A DNA stretch of 64,000 nt from Marinobacterium profundum (GCF_001528745.1 NZ_BCNS01000080.1:1-64000), one strand, 5' to 3'. Numbered from the stretch's first letter, positions 21,463 through 31,146 are shown. Made by a program: numbers and translations. The notes: a model not told the origin generated them from the letters alone.

Positions 21463-22983
21463 TTATTCTTGCAGTCCGCTCACCAGCGCCTGAATGCGCG
21501 GCAACAGATCCCCCGGCAGCATACCGCGTTCACCAGATTCAGCGGCTTGCACATCGCCTGCGCGAGCGTGCACATAAACCCCCAGGCGCGCTGCATCAAC
21601 GGGCTTGAGCCCCTGCGCCCAGAAAGCGCCAATGATACCGGCCAGCAGGTCTCCCATGCCACCCACCGCCATGCCGGGATTGCCCGCCGCGCACAGATGC
21701 AGGGCATCACCATCGCAGCTCAGGGTTCCTGCGCCCTTGAGCACCGCCACCCCACCACAGTTTGCCTGCAGTCGCTCGACCGAGGCGAACCTGTCCTGAT
21801 TCACCGTAGCCACATCATCGGACAGCAGTCGAGCGGCTTCGCCTGGGTGGGGCGTCAGTATCCAGTTGGCACGTCGTGCACCGTGCAGCCAATTTTTCTC
21901 GGCCAGCAAATTGAGGCCATCGGCGTCCACCACCAAAGGTTTTTCACTCTGCAGAGCCTGCAACAGTAATTGATCGCCCCAGGCGCTGCGCCCCAGGCCC
22001 GGCCCGATCACCAGAATATCCGCCCGTTCCAGCAGCGGTTCCAGATCCTGACCGGAATTTACACCGTGCACCATCAACTCCGGCTGACGCGCCAGCGCGG
22101 CCGAAATATATTCAGGCCGGGTAGCCAGGGAGACCAGCCCTGCGCCACTGCGCAACGCTGCCTGAGCGGCGAGAATACCCGCGCCACCAAACCCCAGATC
22201 ACCGCCAATGACCATCACATGACCGTAATCGCCCTTGTGACTGCTGCGACGACGAGGCCCCAGCGCCTGAGCCAGATCTTCGGCCTGGGTGCGAAAAACA
22301 CTGACCGGCACATCTTCATATACAGCTTCCGGTACCAGCAAGCCGTCGAACTCCACCTGGCCGGTATAATCCACCGCCTGATGGGTAAAAAGCCCCTGCT
22401 TAAGGCCAATAAACGTAATAGTCACGGCAGCGCGTATTGCCTGCCCCAGTACCGCACCTGTGTCACTGCACAACCCCGAGGGGATATCCACCGCCAGCAC
22501 CGGCTGCGGACTGCGGTTGCAGTGCCGGATCGCCCGTTCGGCCGCACCGCGCACCGGCCCCGCAAGGCCGGTGCCGAGCATGGCATCCACCAGCACCTCG
22601 CCGCGCAGCTCAATCTCAGGCGTATAGGTCTGGGCTTCCACGCCCAGAGCCTGACTCCAGCGCCAGGCATCCAGAGCTTCACCTCGCAGTTTGCGCTCAA
22701 AATCATCATCACCCACACAGAGCAGCTGCACATCCAGCCCGCGCTGATGCGCCAGACCCGCGACCACAAAGCCATCGCCACCGTTATTGCCACTGCCACA
22801 GAGGATGCTCAGCGACCGCAGCGCCGGCCAATGGTGCAGCAGGGTCGCGAAGGTCGCATGACCGGCGCGCTGCATCAGCTTGAACCCCGGCAGGCCGTAT
22901 TGTTCGATAGCGGTCTGATCCAGCGCGCGACTTTGTTGTGCCGTGTATAATGTGGCCGGCAGTTCCGCTCTCATGACAGGCAT
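21463..22983 (-). CDS. nnr: bifunctional NAD(P)H-hydrate repair enzyme Nnr
   Basis: This enzyme epimerises and dehydrates damaged NAD(P)HX. The 506-residue protein joins a YjeF_N epimerase domain (about 1-220; CGSGNNGGDGFVVAGL, VDAMLGTGL, DIPSGLCSDTG) to an ADP-dependent dehydratase of the ribokinase fold (about 230-500; GDYGHVMVIGGDLGFGGA, GPGLGRS, LTPHPGEAARLL, GMGDLLAGIIGA). AAGGAG lies close to the ATG. It is divergent from queG, with only 57 bp between the two starts. Confidence 0.95.
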   Translation of the reverse strand: MPVMRAELPATLYTAQQSRALDQTAIEQYGLPGFKLMQRAGHATFATLLHHWPALRSLSILCGSGNNGGDGFVVAGLAHQRGLDVQLLCVGDDDFERKLRGEALDAWRWSQALGVEAQTYTPEIELRGEVLVDAMLGTGLAGPVRGAAERAIRHCNRSPQPVLAVDIPSGLCSDTGAVLGQAIRAAVTITFIGLKQGLFTHQAVDYTGQVEFDGLLVPEAVYEDVPVSVFRTQAEDLAQALGPRRRSSHKGDYGHVMVIGGDLGFGGAGILAAQAALRSGAGLVSLATRPEYISAALARQPELMVHGVNSGQDLEPLLERADILVIGPGLGRSAWGDQLLLQALQSEKPLVVDADGLNLLAEKNWLHGARRANWILTPHPGEAARLLSDDVATVNQDRFASVERLQANCGGVAVLKGAGTLSCDGDALHLCAAGNPGMAVGGMGDLLAGIIGAFWAQGLKPVDAARLGVYVHARAGDVQAAESGERGMLPGDLLPRIQALVSGLQE

Positions 22984-23016
22984 AGGTATCTCCTTGAATT
23001 GGCCACATTATAAAGG

Positions 23017-23033
23017 ATCGTCCGGCGGACGAT
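23017..23033. promoter_or_regulatory. perfect inverted repeat in the nnr/queG divergent region
   Basis: ATCGTCCG and CGGACGAT are separated by a single base, 8 bp upstream of the queG ATG. A minus-strand TATAAT suited to nnr lies next to it. The position fits an operator or a leader hairpin; no regulator is known to me that matches it. Confidence 0.35.
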
Positions 23034-23040
23034 ACACGTC

Positions 23041-24219
23041 ATGAACCGGCTTTCACCTGAACAGCTCAGCCAACTGGCCTTGCAGATAAAAAACTGGGCA
23101 CAGGAACTCGGTTTCCAGCAGTGCGGCATTACCGGCACCAACCTTGCAGCCGAAGGGCCCAAGCTGCAGGCCTGGCTTGACCAGGGCTATCAGGGCGACA
23201 TGGGTTATCTGGAAAACCACTTCGAAAAACGGCTGGATCCGTCACTGCTGGTGCCGGGCACTCAGCGCATTATCTCGGTGCGCATGGACTATTTGCCCCC
23301 CGACACCCAGACACTGAAAATCCTAAAGCAGCCCGACAAGGCCTATATAGCCCGCTACACCCTTGGGCGCGACTACCACAAAACCCTGCGCAAGCGCCTG
23401 ACCCGCCTGGGCCAGCGCATCGAAGAGGCCTGCGAAACCCTGGGGTATCGCGCTTTTGTCGACAGCGCGCCTGTGCTGGAGCGCCCACTGGCCCGCGAAG
23501 CCGGTATCGGCTGGCAGGGCAAACACAGCCTGATCCTCAATCGCGAAGCCGGCTCCTGGTTTCTGCTGGGCGAGCTGTTCATCGATATACCGCTACCGGT
23601 GGATGCGCCTTACACCGAGGATCACTGTGGTCGCTGCAGCGCCTGCATGGACGTCTGCCCGACCCAGGCGTTTCCGGCGCCCCATGTGCTGGACGCCAGG
23701 CGCTGTATTTCCTACCTGACCATCGAGTACAAGGGCAGCATAGACCCGGAGTTGCGCCCGCTGATGGGCAACCGCATCTTTGGCTGCGATGACTGCCAGC
23801 TCATCTGCCCCTGGAACCGCTTTGCCAGCCACAGCACTGAAACGGACTTCAAGCCCCGCCACCAGCTGGATGATATTGAGCTGACCGAGCTCTTTGGCTG
23901 GGATGAAGCCCAGTTTCTGCACAAGACCGAAGGCTCGGCCATTAGGCGCACCGGTTACCAGGGCTGGCTGCGAAATATTGCCATAGCGCTGGGCAACAGT
24001 AACGGCGGCGCAAAAGTACTCGCCGCGCTGCAGGCCAGGCTCGAAGACCCATCACCTCTGGTGCAGGAGCATGTGCAGTGGGCATTGGCGCAACTGCAAC
24101 TGCGTGCCGACACCAACGCGGGCACCGACACGAAAGATGGGGCACAGGATGCAAGCCTTCAGGCACATCCGGCACACCCCATCCTGGATCACCCCCGCGC
24201 GCGCAAGCTGGCGGACTGA
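23041..24219 (+). CDS. queG: epoxyqueuosine reductase QueG
   Basis: QueG performs the last step of queuosine synthesis in tRNA, reducing epoxyqueuosine with cobalamin and two 4Fe-4S clusters. The 392-residue protein has the DUF1730 N-terminal domain, DSAPVLERPLA, and ferredoxin-like cysteine motifs CGRCSACMDVCP (about 198-209) and CDDCQLICPWN (about 251-261). A HEAT-like helical tail follows. The last 30 residues (TNAGTDTKDGAQDA) are low complexity and not typical of the family. Confidence 0.94.
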   Translation: MNRLSPEQLSQLALQIKNWAQELGFQQCGITGTNLAAEGPKLQAWLDQGYQGDMGYLENHFEKRLDPSLLVPGTQRIISVRMDYLPPDTQTLKILKQPDKAYIARYTLGRDYHKTLRKRLTRLGQRIEEACETLGYRAFVDSAPVLERPLAREAGIGWQGKHSLILNREAGSWFLLGELFIDIPLPVDAPYTEDHCGRCSACMDVCPTQAFPAPHVLDARRCISYLTIEYKGSIDPELRPLMGNRIFGCDDCQLICPWNRFASHSTETDFKPRHQLDDIELTELFGWDEAQFLHKTEGSAIRRTGYQGWLRNIAIALGNSNGGAKVLAALQARLEDPSPLVQEHVQWALAQLQLRADTNAGTDTKDGAQDASLQAHPAHPILDHPRARKLAD

Positions 24220-24241
24220 TGTCGCCCCTGAACCACCAAAC

Positions 24242-24826
24242 TCAGAGCTTTATAAAGTGCTGCCGGTAATGGCTGAGCTCATTGATGGAATCGCGGATAT
24301 CATCCAGCGCCAGGTGCGAGCCCTTTTTCTTCACACCCTCCAGCACCTCCGGCTTCCAGCGTCTGGCCAGCTCTTTCAGGGTGCTGACATCCAGATTGCG
24401 GTAATGGAAGAAGGCCTCGAGCTCCGGCATGTACTTGTCCAGAAAGCGTCTGTCCTGGCCGATGCTGTTTCCGCACATCGGCGAGGCTCCCTGGTCCACA
24501 TGCTGTTGCAGAAACGCCAGCGTCTGCAGCTCGGCGTCGCGCTCGCCAAGCACGCTCTCGCGCACCCGCTGGGTAAGGCCCGATTGGCCGTGCTGGCGCG
24601 TGCACCACTCATCCATGGCCTCGAGCGCCGTATCGCTCTGATGCACAGCAAGGCTCGGGCCCTCGGCAATCAGATTGAGGTTTGCGTCCGTCACTATGGT
24701 GGCGATCTCGATAATGGTGTCGTATTCAGGCTCGAGACCGGTCATTTCCAGATCGATCCAGATCAGATTGGTGCTGCGTGAATTACTGTCGTTAGGGGTA
24801 CTGGCTGACTGATTGCTATTGCTCAT
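24242..24826 (-). CDS. orn: oligoribonuclease
   Basis: Orn degrades 2-5 nt RNAs and pGpG, the c-di-GMP breakdown product. The 194-residue protein is a DEDDh exonuclease with [13 protein letters not shown] (Exo I, about 24-36), [11 protein letters not shown] (Exo II) and [11 protein letters not shown] (Exo III). The N-terminus has a 20-residue Ser/Asn-rich extension before the usual start of the family. It converges on queG and is divergent from rsgA. Confidence 0.96.
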   Translation of the reverse strand: MSNSNQSASTPNDSNSRSTNLIWIDLEMTGLEPEYDTIIEIATIVTDANLNLIAEGPSLAVHQSDTALEAMDEWCTRQHGQSGLTQRVRESVLGERDAELQTLAFLQQHVDQGASPMCGNSIGQDRRFLDKYMPELEAFFHYRNLDVSTLKELARRWKPEVLEGVKKKGSHLALDDIRDSINELSHYRQHFIKL

Positions 24827-24965
24827 GGGACGCCGCTCTCCTGCGCTGGCTACTACTAATTTGCTCGGGAATAGAATACCTTAGGTCCCATCCGAATACC
24901 TACGAAAGCGCTGCACCGCAGGCCACGCATCCTTGTCCGTGGCGCAGGGCGCAGCCAGGAGATTG

Positions 24966-26000
24966 ATGTCTAAACGCAAACTGACCCGCCGCCAGTCCTG
25001 GCGGGTAGAAAAGATCCAGCAGGAACGCACCGCCCGCGCCAGCAAACGCGACGATGTTGTGGACGAGCAACTGGAAGGTGGCGAGCTGGGACAGGAACAG
25101 CACGGCCTGATCATTTCCCACTTCGGCCGTCAGGTGGATGTCGAAGGCCTGGACGGTGAACAGGCCGGCATTATTACCCGCTGCCATATGCGCACCAACC
25201 TCGGCCAACTGGTCACCGGCGATCGCATCATCTGGCGCGCCGGCACCGAAGGCGGTGTCGTGGTAGCCCAGCTGCCACGCCAGACTGAGCTTGTGCGCCC
25301 CAACCCCCAGGGCGAACTGCGCCCGGTGGCGGCCAATATCGACTTTATCGTCGTCACTATCGCAGTAGAACCCACACCCTATGCCAATCTGGTCGATCGC
25401 TACCTGGTGGCATCGGAGCTCAGCGGTATCGAGCCTGTGATTCTGCTCAACAAATCCGACCTGCTGCATGACGGTAACCGCGACGAACTCCTGGCCATGC
25501 TCGACACCTACCAGCGCATTGGCTACAAGATACTGACCACCTCGGCCAATGGCGACGACGCCCTGACCGAACTCAAGGCCATGCTTGACGGCCGCGTCAG
25601 CGTCTTTGTCGGCCAGTCGGGCGTGGGCAAGTCATCGCTGATCAATACCCTGCTTCCGGGCGTTGATATTCGTGTCGGCGAGCTCTCTACCCAAACCCGC
25701 AAGGGCCGCCACACCACGACCACCGCGCGCCTGTTTCACTTCCCCGATGGTGGCGACCTGATCGACTCCCCCGGTATCCGCGAGTTTGGCCTCTGGCATC
25801 TGGAGCCGGAACGCCTGATCGAAGGCTTTCGCGAGTTTCACCCCTACCTTGGCCTCTGCAGATTCAGGGATTGCCGCCACGAGCAGGAACCGGGCTGCGC
25901 CATCAAGGGCGCGATCGAGCAGAATGAAATCAGCGCCACCCGGGTACGCAGCTTTCAGCATATCCGCCAGACCTTGCTGGCACCGAATAGCAGTCACTGA
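24966..26000 (+). CDS. rsgA: ribosome small-subunit GTPase RsgA
   Basis: RsgA is a circularly permuted GTPase that checks late 30S maturation. I place the start at the ATG at 24966 (344 residues), with AGGAG 4 bases upstream; it gives the usual family N-terminus MSKRKLTRRQ. An OB fold is followed by G4 NKSDLL, G1 GQSGVGKSSLIN and G3 DSPGIREFGL. A zinc knuckle (C-x5-C-x6-C within CRFRDCRHEQEPGC) closes the protein. It is divergent from orn, a conserved pairing. Confidence 0.95.
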   Translation: MSKRKLTRRQSWRVEKIQQERTARASKRDDVVDEQLEGGELGQEQHGLIISHFGRQVDVEGLDGEQAGIITRCHMRTNLGQLVTGDRIIWRAGTEGGVVVAQLPRQTELVRPNPQGELRPVAANIDFIVVTIAVEPTPYANLVDRYLVASELSGIEPVILLNKSDLLHDGNRDELLAMLDTYQRIGYKILTTSANGDDALTELKAMLDGRVSVFVGQSGVGKSSLINTLLPGVDIRVGELSTQTRKGRHTTTTARLFHFPDGGDLIDSPGIREFGLWHLEPERLIEGFREFHPYLGLCRFRDCRHEQEPGCAIKGAIEQNEISATRVRSFQHIRQTLLAPNSSH

Positions 26001-26015
26001 CAACAGGGCCTCTCG

Positions 26016-27686
26016 ATGCATGATCCGTCCAGCGACGCCGCAGACGACAGCGCCAACGACAGCGCAGACAGCGGCCAGGCACTTGAGCAGCCTCTGTTCA
26101 GTGCCACGGCCTGGGCCAGCTATCTGGCCGAGCGCCCTCTGCCCACCCGACTGTCCAGCCTGCAGCGCCTGAAACGCGAAACGGCATCGGATCGCGGCAC
26201 CCTGATGAGCATTACCGCCATCATCAAGGCCGACCCCGTACTCTGTCTGCACGTAGTACGCCAGGCCCAGACGCTGCATGCCAGCAAGGGCTCGGATGTC
26301 ACCGGTATCGATCACGCCATAGGCTCCCTGGGCATGGAACGCCTTGGACAGCTGGCCAAGGATTGCGAGGCGCTGCGCCTGCATGCCAGCTGCTCCGCCG
26401 AGCTGCAGTATTTTCGTGCCATCGCCCACAGCCACCACGCTGCCACCCAGTGCGCACAGTGGCTGCGGGCACGCCATGCCACCTACGCCGAAAAAGGCTG
26501 GGTCGCTGCCCTGTGCTACGGCGTGGGTTTCTGGTCCCTGTGGCGCCATGCGCCGCTGCATATGCACCGTATCCACTGCCGCATCCGTGACGGCCTCGAC
26601 CCCGTTGAGGCACAGATCGAAACCCTGGGCTGCAGCGTCCAGCAAATATCACTGGGCCTGGCACAAGTCTGGCAACTGCCACCGCTGATTATCGCTGCGC
26701 TGGACAACGAAACCTCGCCCTCCCGCAGTACCCTCGACAAGCTGCACCGGCGCAGCCTGAGTGACCCGCGTCTCAACAAGGATGATCTGCGCAGCCTCAG
26801 CCATCTGCTGCAGCAGCACTTTTTCCCGGTGAAGCTGGCCAACTGGCTGGTGCAGACGACCCAGCTGGGCTGGAGTACCACCCGGGCACTGGGCATGTAC
26901 GACATCGTCAATGACTATCTGGGCAAGGAACTGCCACAAACCACCGCGCTGATCCACCAGAACTGCGCCCTGGCTGCGCAGCAATATCATGTACCCGGAA
27001 CCCTGGCGCCGGCCGCGGAGATGTTATTCATTGCATCGGACAGCCAGCTCGACCAGACCCTGGGCGCGCCAGAGCTGCAGCGATACAAAGGCCTGTACCC
27101 GGAACCTGCCCCCCTACCCACCCCCAACCCTGCCGGCCTGCGCCCTGCGGCGACCTTTGCCGACGCCCTGGCCTATCGGCAGATCAACCAGCGCCTGCTG
27201 CACGGCTACAACCTCTACACGCGTCCCGGACATATTCTGCAGGGACTACTGCTCGGGCTGTCACAGGGACTGGGACTGAATCGACTGGCGCTGCAAGTGG
27301 TACGCGCAAAGCAGCAGCTCAAGACGGCCCAGGTTATAGGCATCAATGATGACGACCCCATCACCCGGCTGGAAGCCGAGCTCGACAGTTCGTTATTGCT
27401 CAAGCAACTCTGCACCCGCCCAGGCTGCATCTGGTTCAGCGCCAGCACCCGTGCGCGCCTGCTGCCCATGCTTCCGCCGTCCTACCGCAAGGCGCTGGGA
27501 GAGCAGGATGGCCTGATGATGTGCATCTTTGCCCACGGCAAACCGGTGGCGCTGGTCTACGGCGCTCTGGATCGTGGCGATGCCGGCAAGCCCATCGCAG
27601 CGCTGGAAAGCTTTCACCGCGACCAGTTCCGCGACCTCTGCACGGCCGCCAGCGGTGCCCTTGATCGCATGTTAGGCCAGGCCTGA
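26016..27686 (+). CDS. HDOD-domain signalling protein
   Basis: The 556-residue protein has an acidic Asp/Ser-rich N-terminus (about 1-25). An HDOD domain follows (about 30-230; SLQRLKRETASDRGTLMSIT, IIKADPVLCLHVVR, DHAIGSLGMERLGQL, AHSHHAAT, QVWQLPPLIIAALDN). A second half of about 300 residues may hold a degenerate GAF-like module. HDOD proteins are HD-related but usually lack a complete catalytic site and act in signal transduction. It starts 15 bp past rsgA and is probably co-transcribed. The exact role is unknown. Confidence 0.8.
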   Translation: MHDPSSDAADDSANDSADSGQALEQPLFSATAWASYLAERPLPTRLSSLQRLKRETASDRGTLMSITAIIKADPVLCLHVVRQAQTLHASKGSDVTGIDHAIGSLGMERLGQLAKDCEALRLHASCSAELQYFRAIAHSHHAATQCAQWLRARHATYAEKGWVAALCYGVGFWSLWRHAPLHMHRIHCRIRDGLDPVEAQIETLGCSVQQISLGLAQVWQLPPLIIAALDNETSPSRSTLDKLHRRSLSDPRLNKDDLRSLSHLLQQHFFPVKLANWLVQTTQLGWSTTRALGMYDIVNDYLGKELPQTTALIHQNCALAAQQYHVPGTLAPAAEMLFIASDSQLDQTLGAPELQRYKGLYPEPAPLPTPNPAGLRPAATFADALAYRQINQRLLHGYNLYTRPGHILQGLLLGLSQGLGLNRLALQVVRAKQQLKTAQVIGINDDDPITRLEAELDSSLLLKQLCTRPGCIWFSASTRARLLPMLPPSYRKALGEQDGLMMCIFAHGKPVALVYGALDRGDAGKPIAALESFHRDQFRDLCTAASGALDRMLGQA

Positions 27687-27774
27687 AGCCCCCGATCCCA
27701 ATTTGCCAGCACGGCATGTAAAATCCCCATGAAACCTATATGATCGCCAATCCCCAGAGTTTACGGAGGCACAG

Positions 27775-28590
27775 ATGACCCCGCTCCCACTCGTGATCGA
27801 TGCATCCCAGCTGGCGCCAAATCTGGACGACCCGTCACTGCTGATTCTCGACCTATCCAAAGTCGCAACCTACCAGCAGGGACATATACCCCATGCCCTG
27901 CATGTAGACCCGGCACTGTTACTGTGCGGCACCGCGCCCGTGCCCAACAAGCTCCCAAGCCGCGAACAGCTCAGCGCACTGTTTTCGAACCTGGGCCTCA
28001 CGCCCGAACGCCAGGTGGTGGTGTACGACGACCAGATGGGCGCACTGGCCGGGCGCATGGTCTGGACGCTGCACTGCGTTGGCCACAAGCGTGTTTCCTT
28101 TCTCAACGGCCAGCTGCAGGCCTGGACAGAGGCCGGCCTGGCGCTGGAAAGCGGCGTAAACACTGCCAGCGCCAGCCAGTTCGAGGCAAGGATAGACCGC
28201 TCTCTCGTCGCCGATCTGGAGTACATACTGGCGCACCTGGGCGATGCGGACCTGCGCATCTGGGATGCCCGTACCGAAGCGGAATACCGTGGCGAAAAAA
28301 TCGTTAACGCCACTAAAGGCGGCCATATTCCCGGCGCACGCTGGTTTGAATGGACCGACAGCCTGATCAGCCCGAACGACACCCGCCTGAAACCCGATGC
28401 CGAACTGCTGGCAACGCTGCGTGCCCGGGGCATCACCCCAGAACATCAGGTGATCACCCACTGTCAGACCCATCGTCGCTCCGGCCTCACCTATCTGGTA
28501 GCCAAGCACCTGGGCTTTGAGCAGGTGCGCTGCTACGACGGCTCCTGGTTCGAGTGGGGCAACCGCGACGATACACCCACAGAATCCTGA
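27775..28590 (+). CDS. tandem-rhodanese sulfurtransferase
   Basis: The 271-residue protein has two rhodanese modules. The N-terminal one (about 1-115) is inactive-looking, and the C-terminal one carries the active-site Cys in HCQTHRRSG. This fits the thiosulfate/3-mercaptopyruvate sulfurtransferase family. GGAGG stands 6 bases upstream of the ATG. It is followed by psd with a 30-bp gap. The CQTHRRSG loop resembles thiosulfate sulfurtransferases, but the substrate cannot be fixed from sequence alone. Confidence 0.88.
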   Translation: MTPLPLVIDASQLAPNLDDPSLLILDLSKVATYQQGHIPHALHVDPALLLCGTAPVPNKLPSREQLSALFSNLGLTPERQVVVYDDQMGALAGRMVWTLHCVGHKRVSFLNGQLQAWTEAGLALESGVNTASASQFEARIDRSLVADLEYILAHLGDADLRIWDARTEAEYRGEKIVNATKGGHIPGARWFEWTDSLISPNDTRLKPDAELLATLRARGITPEHQVITHCQTHRRSGLTYLVAKHLGFEQVRCYDGSWFEWGNRDDTPTES

Positions 28591-28620
28591 TATTTTCTCC
28601 CTGATAAGGACGTTTCAACG

Positions 28621-29511
28621 TTGAAAGACAAGCTGTTTATCCTGCTGCAACACCTGCTGCCCCAGCACCTGCTGTCACGCCTCACCGGCGCTCTGGCGGA
28701 ATGCCGCACACCCTGGGTCAAGAACACCTTTATCGGCTGGTTCGCCAAGCGCTACGGCGTCAACATGCAGGAAGCACAGATTGAAGACCTGCGTGCCTAC
28801 CCCAACTTCAATGCCTTCTTCACCCGTGCACTAAAGCCTGATGCCCGCGTGCTGGACACAAGCCCCGGCGGCATCATTAGCCCGGCCGACGGTGCTGTCA
28901 GCCAGCTCGGTTCTATTGATCATGGACGCATTTTCCAGGCCAAAGGACGCGGCTATGGCCTCAGCACCCTGCTGGGCGGGGACTTGGCGATGGCCGAGCC
29001 CTTTAAAAATGGCCAGTTCGCCACCATCTATCTAGCACCCAGGGATTATCACCGCGTACATATGCCCATCGCCGGCACCCTGCGTGAAACCCTGTATATC
29101 CCGGGGGATCTGTACTCGGTGAACCAGACTACGGCGGCCAATGTGGATCAGCTGTTTGCCCGCAACGAGCGCCTGGTGGCAATTTTTGATACAGAGGCAG
29201 GCCCCATGGCCATGATTCTGGTGGGTGCCATGGTCGTCGCTGGCATCGAAACCGTCTGGGCGGGTCAGGTAGCACCGGTACTGAAGAAGCCGCTGCATAC
29301 CCGCTTCGATGCTCAGCCCGCGGCCAACATCCACCTTGAGCAGGGTGCAGAGATGGGTCGTTTTAAATTGGGCTCCACGGTGATACTGCTATTTGGCCCG
29401 CAAGCCATGCAGTGGAGCCAGGGACTTGCCGCCGAGCACGGGTTGCGTCTTGGCCAGCAGATTGGCAGCCAGAGCACGCCTGAACAACAAGAGACAAAAA
29501 TCGATGAGTGA
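28621..29511 (+). CDS. psd: phosphatidylserine decarboxylase proenzyme
   Basis: Psd makes phosphatidylethanolamine at the inner membrane, using a pyruvoyl group formed by self-cleavage. The start is TTG at 28621 with AAGGAC upstream. The 296-residue proenzyme has FTRALKPDARVL, SPADGAVSQ, the histidine motif in YLAPRDYHRVHMP, and the cleavage site LGST in RFKLGSTVILLFG near residue 250. The last 8 bases overlap ygfZ. Confidence 0.96.
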   Translation: MKDKLFILLQHLLPQHLLSRLTGALAECRTPWVKNTFIGWFAKRYGVNMQEAQIEDLRAYPNFNAFFTRALKPDARVLDTSPGGIISPADGAVSQLGSIDHGRIFQAKGRGYGLSTLLGGDLAMAEPFKNGQFATIYLAPRDYHRVHMPIAGTLRETLYIPGDLYSVNQTTAANVDQLFARNERLVAIFDTEAGPMAMILVGAMVVAGIETVWAGQVAPVLKKPLHTRFDAQPAANIHLEQGAEMGRFKLGSTVILLFGPQAMQWSQGLAAEHGLRLGQQIGSQSTPEQQETKIDE

Positions 29512-30535
29512 ATGGCTGGATAAAATCCGCGCCCTGGGCGCAACCCTCAATGACAGCGGCGATCGTATCCTGCATGTCGCTGACCGGGAATCAGATACAA
29601 AACTCACTCCCCTGATACACCAGGGCGTGTTCAGCGTGCTGGGGCCTGATGCCGAAAAATTCCTGCAGGGCCAGCTCAGCTGCGATCTGAAGGACGTCAG
29701 CAGCCTGGGCAGTCGCCTGGGCGCCCACTGCAACATCAAGGGCCACATGCACAGCCTGGTGCGCGTAATGCGCACCCAGGATGGTTTCTGGTTGCGGGGC
29801 CAGCGTGAGCTGCTGCCAAACACCCAGGCGCTGCTGAAGAAATACATGGTGTTTTCCAAGGCCCAGGCCACCGATCTGAGTGATGATCTGGTCGGGCTTG
29901 GCTGCAGCGGCCCCGGTGCCGCCGTACTGGTAGAGAAAGTGCTGGGCCAGGTGCCGAGCGAAGTCGATGGCGTCTATGCCAGCGAAGGTATCCTTGCGGT
30001 ACGGGTGCCCGGCAAGCGCTTTGAAATCTGGCTACCCAAAGAGCAGGCCCTGACACTACTGTCGGAACTGATTGAATTCGCCCCGCTGGGCACCACCGAT
30101 GGCTGGGAGCTGGAGGAAATTCGCGCCGCCATTCCGGATCTGCGCACCGAAACCGTTGAAGGCTTTATCCCCCAGATGACCAACCTGCAGGCGCTGCACG
30201 GTGTCAGCTTTACCAAGGGCTGTTATACCGGGCAGGAAATCGTTACCCGCCTGCAACACCGCGGCCAGCTCAAGCGCCCCATGTACCGGGCCTGTGTGAA
30301 GAGCGACAGCCGCCCTGTGCCAGGCACTATGCTGTATAGCGCCGACAAGGACAATGTCGGCAAGGTCGTGCTGGCAGCGCCCGCCGCTGAAGGCGAGTTC
30401 GAATTGCTGGCCGTGATCGTGAAGGATCTGGCCGAGAGCACACCCATTCTGCTTGGCAGTCAGAGCGGCCCCGCCCTGACGCTGCAGGATCTGCCCTACG
30501 AGCTCGACCCAGAGTTGTTTCAAAGCAAGCGCTAG
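29504..30535 (+). CDS. ygfZ: folate-binding Fe-S cluster repair protein YgfZ
   Basis: YgfZ is a tetrahydrofolate-binding protein related to GcvT that helps maintain some Fe-S enzymes. I use the ATG at 29504 (343 residues, MSEWLDK), which overlaps the end of psd by 8 bases and has AAGAGA upstream. The reading frame continues upstream only because it runs through psd. The hallmark KGCYTGQEIVTRLQHRG with the conserved Cys is present near residue 233. Confidence 0.94.
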   Translation: MSEWLDKIRALGATLNDSGDRILHVADRESDTKLTPLIHQGVFSVLGPDAEKFLQGQLSCDLKDVSSLGSRLGAHCNIKGHMHSLVRVMRTQDGFWLRGQRELLPNTQALLKKYMVFSKAQATDLSDDLVGLGCSGPGAAVLVEKVLGQVPSEVDGVYASEGILAVRVPGKRFEIWLPKEQALTLLSELIEFAPLGTTDGWELEEIRAAIPDLRTETVEGFIPQMTNLQALHGVSFTKGCYTGQEIVTRLQHRGQLKRPMYRACVKSDSRPVPGTMLYSADKDNVGKVVLAAPAAEGEFELLAVIVKDLAESTPILLGSQSGPALTLQDLPYELDPELFQSKR

Positions 30536-30551
30536 CACCAGAACAGCTGCC

Positions 30552-30581
30552 GGATCAGAGCGCCACCGAGCGCTCTGATCC
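30552..30581 (+). terminator. 11-bp perfect hairpin after ygfZ
   Basis: GGATCAGAGCG (30552-30562) pairs perfectly with 30571-30581 across an 8-nt loop, 16 bp past the ygfZ stop. There is no U-tract directly behind it, so it may be a 3'-end stabiliser or a Rho-linked end. Confidence 0.5.
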
Positions 30582-30850
30582 CATAGCTGCCACCTCTCTT
30601 TCTGCAGCATTGCACTCTCCGCATCAACGCCAGTAATAACCCCAGCAGCAACACCAACTCTCAGGCCTGCAAAACACAGCGTTCAGGCGAGGTCCGTTTA
30701 CCGCCGTGCGACAATCCCATCATGACATGGAAGATTCTGCTCTCTCATTTGATGATTAATTCACACCTTTTTTATTACAAAGCATCGACATAGCTTAAAT
30801 AAGGCGACTATTGATTAATAAAATTCATCAATATAGTTAAAAGTTGTCGT

Positions 30851-30879
30851 TTGTTGCAGTGCGGCATAACACCTATTAT
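30851..30879 (+). promoter_or_regulatory. promoter of the 70-aa small protein gene
   Basis: -35 TTGTTG (30851-30856), 17-bp spacer, -10 TATTAT (30874-30879). Upstream sequence (30750-30850) is strongly AT-rich, unlike the neighbourhood, and could hold regulator sites. The predicted leader is about 30 nt. Confidence 0.6.
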
Positions 30880-30917
30880 GGCTCCATACACAGACGCACT
30901 GCTACCGGAGAAACACT

Positions 30918-31130
30918 ATGAGCCACGATATCGAAAACCCTAGCCTGGTTGAACTGCTGGATCGCCTTGACCTGTCCAGCATGAGCGAAACCGAAGTTAT
31001 TCGCATGCGTGCTGAAGCTGCCCGCGCCGAATACATCTCCGATACTCTGCATAAGCTGTTCGGCAAAGTTAAATCACTGTTTTGCGCCTGCAAAAACACC
31101 ACTACCGCTGCGGACGTTAGCCACGCTTAA
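30918..31130 (+). CDS. hypothetical 70-aa protein
   Basis: I do not recognise a family with certainty. The 70-residue product is amphipathic and mostly helical by eye. It has an acidic N-terminal half (SLVELLDRLDLSSMSETEV), an Arg/Ala/Glu helix (MRAEAARAEYISDTL) and a basic hydrophobic segment (HKLFGKVKSLFCAC) holding two cysteines. A CGGAG ribosome-binding site and a good promoter support expression as a single gene, and a hairpin follows. It could be a small stress or membrane-associated regulator, but this is only a guess. Confidence 0.7.
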   Translation: MSHDIENPSLVELLDRLDLSSMSETEVIRMRAEAARAEYISDTLHKLFGKVKSLFCACKNTTTAADVSHA

Positions 31131-31146
31131 TCAAGCGCTGGCTCGT

